Positions 40,501 to 49,500 of a DNA stretch of 64,000 bases are shown one piece after another. Each line of letters opens with the position of its first letter. Position 1 is the stretch's first letter. The DNA is from Paracentrotus lividus. Taxonomy: Eukaryota; Echinodermata; Echinoidea; Camarodonta; Echinidae. The stretch is taken from positions 20,509,753 through 20,573,752 of the forward strand of contig CALNVZ010003430.1 in NCBI GenBank assembly GCA_940671915.1, written 5' to 3'. The position numbers were made by a program, and so were the translations under genes. The notes under the pieces are model-generated. The model saw nothing but the letters and a program-made list of their open reading frames with translations, was not told the DNA's origin and searched no databases.

Positions 40501-43500
40501 ATTCGTCGTTGTGCGCAGTTGTGCGTCTGAAAATTTTGAGCATGCGCAAATATCTGCGTCGAGCTCCGCATGGATGTAAACGCCGGCAGAACGCCAGATA
40601 TGCGCAGAGGGCGCAGCACCAGCGCCAGACATTCGCAGAGCACGCAGCGCCAGCGCCAGACACACGCAGACCACACGTTAAGCATTCATGACATGTGCGT
40701 AGGTCCAATGCGTTGCGAATGCATTGCAAACCATCGAACCGTCAATGTGAGGTGCAACCACTTTTGTTCGCAGGTTGTGCGCTGTGCCTGCACGGGTCAT
40801 TCGTGTAGACAGCCAGAGCAAGCCGTGTATTAGTCGGATGCTTTAATATGTGCGCAGTGTATGCGCCGTGGGTGCGCAGTGGGAGCGCTGTGGGGGCGCT
40901 GTGGGAGCGCCCTACATACGCATTACCTTCTCCAAAATCATCAGAAAGTTCGATGCCCAACGACGCACAGAGCTTATTTTCTTTTTTGTGCGCTGGCCGG
41001 GTGTCGTGTAGCTGTGACCAGGCCATAAGATATCATCCTTATTTTGTTGTTTTAATGACTACCTCCAAATAGTTCTTGTAAGTGTCCGCAAAACTTCTAC
41101 ACATTTCCTGTTGGGTTTTTCCCATGCTCACATTACAAAAGAATGCAGGCTGAGTCAGGTTGTTTGGTTTAATAGTAATAATTTAATCTTCTATTGAACA
41201 TGTCAGTGGCTGATTTGAAAATAGAGAGGGAGTGCGCATCCCAAAAAATGAAAATATAGAAGGGAAAGGGGTAGCCAATTTTTTCAAATTTTAACATGTA
41301 TGGTCAATGAGTGGTGTTAAAATAAGGGGGGCCACACCTGTTACGCCCCTGCATTGCCCCTGTATCCGCCACTGCACCAGCTACTTACCGTTCTTTTCTC
41401 GACATCGGTGCCTGATCCGATGAGACATGCATTAAGTTTCTTGGTAATGTTCTGACAAGTATGTTTGATATGCTCTGTTCGCTTCTCACACTGAAAAGGA
41501 GAAGAAAGAAATACACAAAAATTAGGGCTAAAATTCCCCTGCAAAATGCCATGTTTGGATTTTAATGTACCCCTAAGGAAATAGGAATTGAAGGAGAAAA
41601 GTTCTGAAGCAATTCATGAAATACCGCTTTGAGCATTCTTTGGAGTGGCTAATGTACGATTGTATTGTAAATTTTGCTATTATTCTTATTATTGTATTAT
41701 TATACTGGAAGGGGAACTCCCCACATCTACTTGTACTGAACAACTTCCTTATTCAGTTTCTTCTTTTATTACTTCATCCATTCAAAGATTCCTCACAAAA
41801 AAGTCTTATTGTATTCTCTATTGATCACACAGAAGACTTTTACCAGTCACTCATTGACACTGCTCAATAATCCTCAAACCAACAAATACATGTAAATCTT
41901 GGTTATTCAGGATCTTTATTTTTCTTGTGTGTGCTGTTTATTCTTGGTTTGGTTTCGGTATCGTCAATCTGATATACTAATGTATGGTTTCAATTAGGCC
42001 TTAATTCTCAATATAATAATCATAATAATAGTTGATATCTATATAGTGAATCATATGAAACAGTTTAGCCTACAATTACCCTGGTCATCCAATGTCTTTC
42101 TGACACTTGTCTAGAATACCAAATGGCTTATAAATTTCTTGCTTCATGGCAGCCATTGAGGCATACTCCATTCTTACAGTATGTACCTGGTACCTATTTA
42201 CACCTGGGTAGGGAAAAGCAATGCATAAGTGCCATGCCGCAAATTGAATCCATGACCTTTGAATCCCCAGTCAAGTGATTATACCACTAGACTACGACAT
42301 AATTTACCAACATAATACAGATAAATAAGGACATATATATCTTATTTCTAGTTCAAATTAAATATTTTAATGTGCAACACATACAATCATAAAAAACACA
42401 ACTTTTCATCCCACAAATGTAGCAGTATTTATGAAGTAATTCATAAAACTATCAAAAGGTGATGACCAGAACATTCATACATCCAACAAACAACTAAAAA
42501 ATACTTACTTGTAATAATTCATCATTGAGTACTTCTGTTTTCTCCGCTCTGCAAACAAAAAGATAGAAAAAAAGCTTATGAGAGAAACAAAATATGAAAA
42601 TCCTTTAAATACATTCATATCTTCATAAGAAAGCTTCATAACATTTTTCATCTTAGAAGGGAATTATTGTGAAAATTGCAGCATTGGATAAATTACTGTA
42701 AAGTCTTCTATATTTCAACTGGAATGTCATATTGTCGATAAAATTCTTAGATTAAAGTATTGCAACATCCAAGCTTATTTGCAGAAATGTATGATACATT
42801 ACAAGGTACATTCACACAAGTACATGTACATGTAATCCTAATTTAACCCTAAGTAAATCAAAGTTACCCTCAAGAATTGAATCAAGAAACACGAGGACAG
42901 TCCCATAATTTAAAACCTCAAGAAATAGTTGTGATTTAAAACCCTGACAGCTAGATCTAAGAGTTTAGGCATGGAATCAGAGTAATGGATGTTTATGTCA
43001 CTCGCAAGTTAGTGCATCTCGCTATTGGTTTCGATTTGTAAGGTTACGACACCTAAAGAATTATACTCAGGAGTTACATGTAGCATCCAGGTTTCCAATT
43101 TTGAGGTTATGAAACCTCAAAAATTGAAACCCTGATTGTACTGTGATATCTACAGTACCCGCCTGTAGAACCATGCTATTTCAAAACTTCTTTCTAATGA
43201 AGCAGCCCTCAGCTTGTCCAATAATTGAACCCACAAAAGTTTGACATCGTCCAGCATTCACAAGGTCAATTCATTCCAGGATTGACTAATGCTGTAAACA
43301 TTCAAATGATTCCCTGCCTCTAATGCAATCAATTGCTCGTCCATGTCTGCATACCTTTATGAAAACAAATTGGCAAGGCAAATTGGCAAAGCATTGTTTG
43401 CAATAACCGGCCACTGATCACGTCTGACTCTAATGGAGCGAGACAGGGATGGCACAAAACCTTCAATCATAGAGATCTGCTGGAGTAATTAGTTTATGAG

Positions 43501-46500
43501 GCTATCAAGTGCTGTTTGAATGATCTTGAACTAATGGAGTTTGCCAATCGGCTTATCACCATAAAGGACTTGGATTTGCATTGTGATTCTGTCACAGTAT
43601 TAAATGTCACTGTCAAAGTCGGTTGTACGCATTGCAAATAGAAGGGGAATATGTAGCCTACATATCCCACTTGATCTATTATGTTGTTAAGATCTTAAAT
43701 GCACAATTCAAAGTAGAATTTCTAGAAAGAGGAAAGATCAAAATAGAGCCTGTAAAAAATTATGAATGGCAAAGGGTATAATAGATTTATGAAAATGATA
43801 GCATTAATCATGTAAAAAGTATGCAAGACTCGCCAAGGCACTACAAAAAAGTACTTGGCCTACATTCCAGTACACATTCATGAACACAATATCTATTTGT
43901 ATCTGGCTTTTTGTTGTACCTACGCCAATGGGCTCCTATAAAATATATCAGTATGAATCCTTGAAAAAGGATATTTTGGATGTACGGTATGTTTTTGTAA
44001 CAATGCATGTTCATGTGGGTAATAAGATACCTTACTCTACCAGAATATTTGCAAATATCTAATACAAATCTTTATCCACTTCCGGGAACATACTGTTTGT
44101 AGGCTTCTAAAACAGAGCAGGATTCTACATGTAGGCCTATATACATGCATCGGGTACCGGGTACAAGGATTTCGGCAGGCATCAATTGTGACAAACCTGA
44201 GGAGTTCTCGAGTTTTATACATGTAGGCAACCCTTATCCCCATGTTCCACTAATAAATGCATTACTGCACCAGAGTGCCTGCCAAACCTATGCAAATGAC
44301 AATGACTGGTCTACCATTTCGAGTCTCGTCTTTCGCTTAGCATTTCCAGACGATCTTTTTTGAAAGTCTTTACATGCTGACGATCGAATTGGTGAGGATT
44401 TGATCCTGTCGAGCTACATGTACATGTCGCTAGTGGCAGATTGTGCAATCTAGAGCCCGTCCTTCACCACATGGAAGTTGTAAGATACCGTATACGCCAT
44501 ACATTTTGCATCCATATAGGCCCCTTACATGTATTTTCACGAATTTATTGCATTTGCATTCAAATGTCAAGAGGTGAAAATTTCGATTTCAGTAAGTCGC
44601 GAAATTCGTGAAAATTAAACAATTGCGAAATATGTGCTGTATACAGTCGCCCGTTTTTATGGTGGATCAGGGGAAAGCCCGAACTTGGGTGAATTAGTGG
44701 CAAACTGATGCTGTATGACAGTCTGAGTTTATTCCATTTTATACCTGTTTATATATTTTTTTAATCTTGAGAGCAGCAGTTCGAATTTTGCACTCAAAAC
44801 ATATAAGCCTGGGGTTGTGGTTTAATATTAATTATAGAATACACTATACATGTACATACATGTACAATAGCTTGGTATTAAGACCAAGAAGAAGACAAAA
44901 TTTCGCAAAATTACATGTAGCGTGCTAATTGAGAGAAAAGCATGACACTCTCTCTAACTCTCTCTAATCTGGCCAATTAATGGGTTAAAACATGGTGGAT
45001 TTTCTTCAAATAGCGGGCTATTCCAGAAATTTTGTCTGATGAGGGACCACCTTCCTTTTACCGATACCCGGAATAGTTCAATGCATAAATGAGTCAGATG
45101 GAGGAATAAGTGTCATCCCATTTGTGGCATGGTATCATTTTACATCATCATGATCATTTGCTGCATACATAATATTGCTGAGCATGCAGGTCATTTTTTT
45201 CCTTTCATAATGGACAGCACAAAGTCTAAACATACTGTATGTGCATTATCCAATGTACAGGATAAATTGATTCCAAAATTGGAGGGTGGGGGGGGGGAGA
45301 AAATAACATGCAAACATACTTGTACATTGACTATTTAAAGAAGTTCACCCTGGAATTTTATTGTCTTAAAAAATGAAGAAAAAATAATAGAAAAATATTA
45401 GTGAAAGTTTGAAGAAAATCGACCAAAAATAGCAAGTTATGAATATTATAAGTTTTGATTCTGTGACGTCACGTGCGAGCAGCTCTCCCATTGTTGTGTA
45501 TGTAAATTCCATAAAATTTGTCTTTTGTTCATGGTTCTTGATAAAGGAATGGGTCAATTTATATAGTCATGTATATGAACATATGTTTGATGGTATATCG
45601 ACCGCATAGGTGACATAATTATTTTCTTCTGAAAAAAAAAGACATTTTATGGAATTTACACTACATACATGTAACACTAGGAGATTGCTCGCATGTGACG
45701 TCACAGAATCAAAACTTTGAATATTCATAACTTCATCATATTTTGGTCGATTTTCCCCAAACTTTCACTCATATTTTTGTTTTATTTTTCTGCATTTTTT
45801 AAGACCAATAAAATTCCAGGGTGAACTTCCCCTTTAATGGCATTTAAATGCAATTACACATATTAGTTTTACACAGAACATAAACTTTCCAAAAAGTCTA
45901 CGCCTAGAACACCAGTACTAACAAATGCTTGAGCAGGACAATTAAAGAGTTAATATTATGAAAAACATAAAGATAGTACATACACATAAATGTACATTAC
46001 TGCCATACATGTCAATGTAGGCCTACATACTGTATAAGTACATGTACAATGTGCTGTCAATTTACCAACCACTGTAATGTAACATTTACAACATAATTGT
46101 ACATTGTTTTGTAGCATTAAGATCTATTAACACAAGGGATGTGATTAATTCACACTTCACAAGCAGGAAGTTTAGAGTGCAAACTCCACTTCCAATAATG
46201 GCCATAAAATCATTGGTTTTTGCATTCAGGGGAGTTTTTGATTGCACACACAATTCTGCTTGTTAAGTGTAAGGAAAATATCATCAACTACATACTACAT
46301 TTGTACCTCAAGTGGTTGAAAGTAGTGATAAAAGGTGTCTACGGGAAAGTCAACAGAAAGTCAGTTTCTTTTATTTTTTTTTAAGGGGAAGGGGATTTAA
46401 CTTCAAAGCAATATATGATAAATATTAAAAGGCAAATGAAATCATTTCTTTCAAACTAGTTTCGCCAATTTTTCGTAAAAAGTATTTTGTTATACTTTTC

Positions 46501-49500
46501 CATTTTTAAAAAAATAATTAATTAAAAGCAGCTTATCACTGATTAGAAGGTCTATGTGCTACATGTACATGTATGAGGTTTGTGATTCTTGGTAATTTTA
46601 TTTGGAATGAAAGTCTGAACTTGTAGAACTTTTTCTCCTGCAACTGTAGGCCCCTACTTAAGTATCACTTGCATGAATAGGATTTCTTTAAACAGGGATA
46701 ATACTTTGAGTTTGTGGCATGAAAGCTGAACATCAATTAGTCAACTCGCACTTGTTTTAAATGTAGATTCATGATAATTCTGTATTGATTAAAAGTTCTA
46801 AATTGTAAGAACTCCCCCCCCCCCCCCCAAAAAAAAAAAAAAAAACAACAAAAAAAAAAAATGGAGGTGTACTTTATAAAGTAAGTACTTGAATCAAAAC
46901 AGAACTTTTATTTCTTATTTTGTCAAAGTACATTTGAGGTATTCAAGAATCCTTGAATAATGCTTACAACTTTGCCATGACAGCAGAATATCAATTGTAT
47001 TTATAGGCCTACACTTCTTAAAACAAAGTAGTGTACCTGTACAAAGCAATGTGGTCAGGCACTGTGGTCAAAGTGACCGTGAATGAAGTGTCAAGTATCA
47101 GAAGAGGCCCTTTTGTGGCAGTGTAATTGAGCCTTGAATAGTGAAGTTCACTTGAGGTCATGGCATCCACCCTGAACTGAAGTAGGCTCCTATCATGGTC
47201 AAGATTATGTACATGTAATGTACACACACACAAGCCAGGACTTTAAACTGACATAATCATCATCATCGTCACCATCATCATCGTCATCGTCGTTGTCCTC
47301 CTCATTATGATGATCATCATTATCATCATCTTTGCATCATCACCATCGTCATCAATATCATCATCATCATCGTCACCATCATCATCATCGTCGTTGTCCT
47401 CCTCATTATGATGATCATCATCATCATCATCATTATTATCATCATCACCATCACCAACATCATCATCATCATCATCCTCATCATCATCAATCATCATCAA
47501 TTTTAGTCAGTTTCTTTCCCCCCTAACGGAGGGTTACTGACTTTCATATTCCCTTCCGCTCCTAATGCCCTTTCTCCGTATCTCCACCATCCTCTTCGCT
47601 CACTCCAACGTTTTTGGCTTCCTGCTCCTTCTTTCTCTATACTTCCAGACTCCAGTTCTCCTCACATCTGAATTTTCAACAGGGGGGCATTTCATGAAAG
47701 GACTTGTCGGACGTTACTGAAATGCTTGCATCTGATTGGCCGAGAGCAAATTTGTCGGATAAAATGTCCGACAAGTCCTTTGATGAAATGCCCCCCTGGT
47801 CTGTCTCAGGACATGCCCTATCTACAAATGTACATGTACCTTAAAAGTTCCTTCCTCACTACTTTGATCATCTCATTCCACCCTATTCTCACTCTCCTTC
47901 CATTCATTTCTTCACAAGCACAGCATTATGTATCAGCCAAGACGTGACTACACACACACACATGAAGTGACCAGAATTCAATGTATACTTTTCGCCTTGT
48001 GATCTGCAGTATTGAAGTGGCTTGTCTCATATGTAGACAATCAAGGAAGTGAAATGAAATAGTTTTGAAATGAGCACTTTACTGCATTATAAAACTCTGA
48101 AGAGTTGAATTTAAGAACAAAGATGTAGGCCTACATGTAGGGGCTAAATGTTGTAATTTGTTTACAAAAAAGCAAAGTGTAAATTGCGTACACTGTGTAG
48201 AGCTTGTACATGTACATGTAACAAGTGTCATATTAAACTTAAAGGATAGGAGTCTGTCTGGCGTACCGGTAATAAATGTATAATGTAACAGGTGGTATAT
48301 TTACTGGTATTCTTAAAATTAATTATTGTGCAGGAACATATAATTGGCATCTACATGTAACCTCACGAGGTCACAAAATAAATTATATTTATTTAAATAT
48401 TATGTTTAATGCAAGACTACTGTGGTACAACTTCTCGGTCTCTGTTAAAATGTTACTATAATTAAAGCCTAACTCAGAATCTGCATTGTGCAGGTGTGGA
48501 GATCAAGGCATTTAACTTGGACAAAGTAAGATCTATAAATACAATGTACATGTATACATTGAGGACTACATGGATGGCATTTAATTTGGTGCACATTTAT
48601 GAAAACAATTTAAATTTGTCCAAAACATTTTTATACACCTCTGAGTGACTCTGGGTGTTTCGGAAGCTTGTAATCATGCATACATTGTAAATACATACAC
48701 ACTGTAGAAGAACTGACACTGTACAAAGGTTCCAAGTGTTTAAAAGTAAATGTTTAAAGTTCATGGTAAAACAGGCACTACAAATGTATTTGTATGTACA
48801 TGTACATTGTAGGCTTGGATGTATACGTGTATGTAGTGACTGTATTAAAAGTTCCCTAGTTAGCTGTCAGCCTAGCCTTCGTGTACAGGCTGCCGCAGTA
48901 ACTGTCAGCCCAGAGAAATCTATAGTAACCCCAGAAAGACCAAAAGAAAACGATGGAACTATAATACATATTCAAAACCAACGTTTCATTTAGAAAGTTC
49001 CTCATGCACACAACCAACACACCCCCAGCTAACCCACGGTTGAATGGGGCCTAACCTCTTCCAGGCTTGGTCTTATTGAGTTTAAGCCCACGTACATGGA
49101 CTGTTGCTCAGTAGACTATGAAGTTCAGAGATTGTCAAATCAGAGTGCATAATTTGTCAATAACCGACAATGAATGCACTGTATTGGTCTTACAATCAAT
49201 TGAATCAGAGCTTCAATAGTGTAAGTAAATAGCAGGTTATAGTGTCATACGCTTGTGTAGGTGTCTGTTTCGGTCTTTATTTCACTCCGGTATGCACATA
49301 GGACGATGTCAATGCATTAGTAGACCCTATCAAAATTCAGTCAAGACCTTCATAAAATGCACACAAAAAACAATGCCCTCCATACACTTTGTACAGAGGT
49401 AAACGTTAATCTCAAATATCAATAACATGATAATCATCTAATGTTAAATTATTTGTTAGTTATCATTCTCACTCACTCAGTGATGATGAAGTTTTTCCAA

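Larger units (their letters stand above)
39817..41388 (-). other. Intron 3 content
   Basis: Mostly transposon: MITE 40036-40193, GC-rich element 40366-41025 and element 41205-41374. Confidence 0.6.

Noticed and set aside
40301..41072. Several Cys/Arg/Ala-rich frames on both strands
   Set aside because: All lie inside the GC-rich transposon 40366-41025 and arise from its CpG-dense repeats.
47243..47526. Poly-Asp and poly-His reading frames
   Set aside because: They are translations of the (ATC)n microsatellite; no splice or start context.
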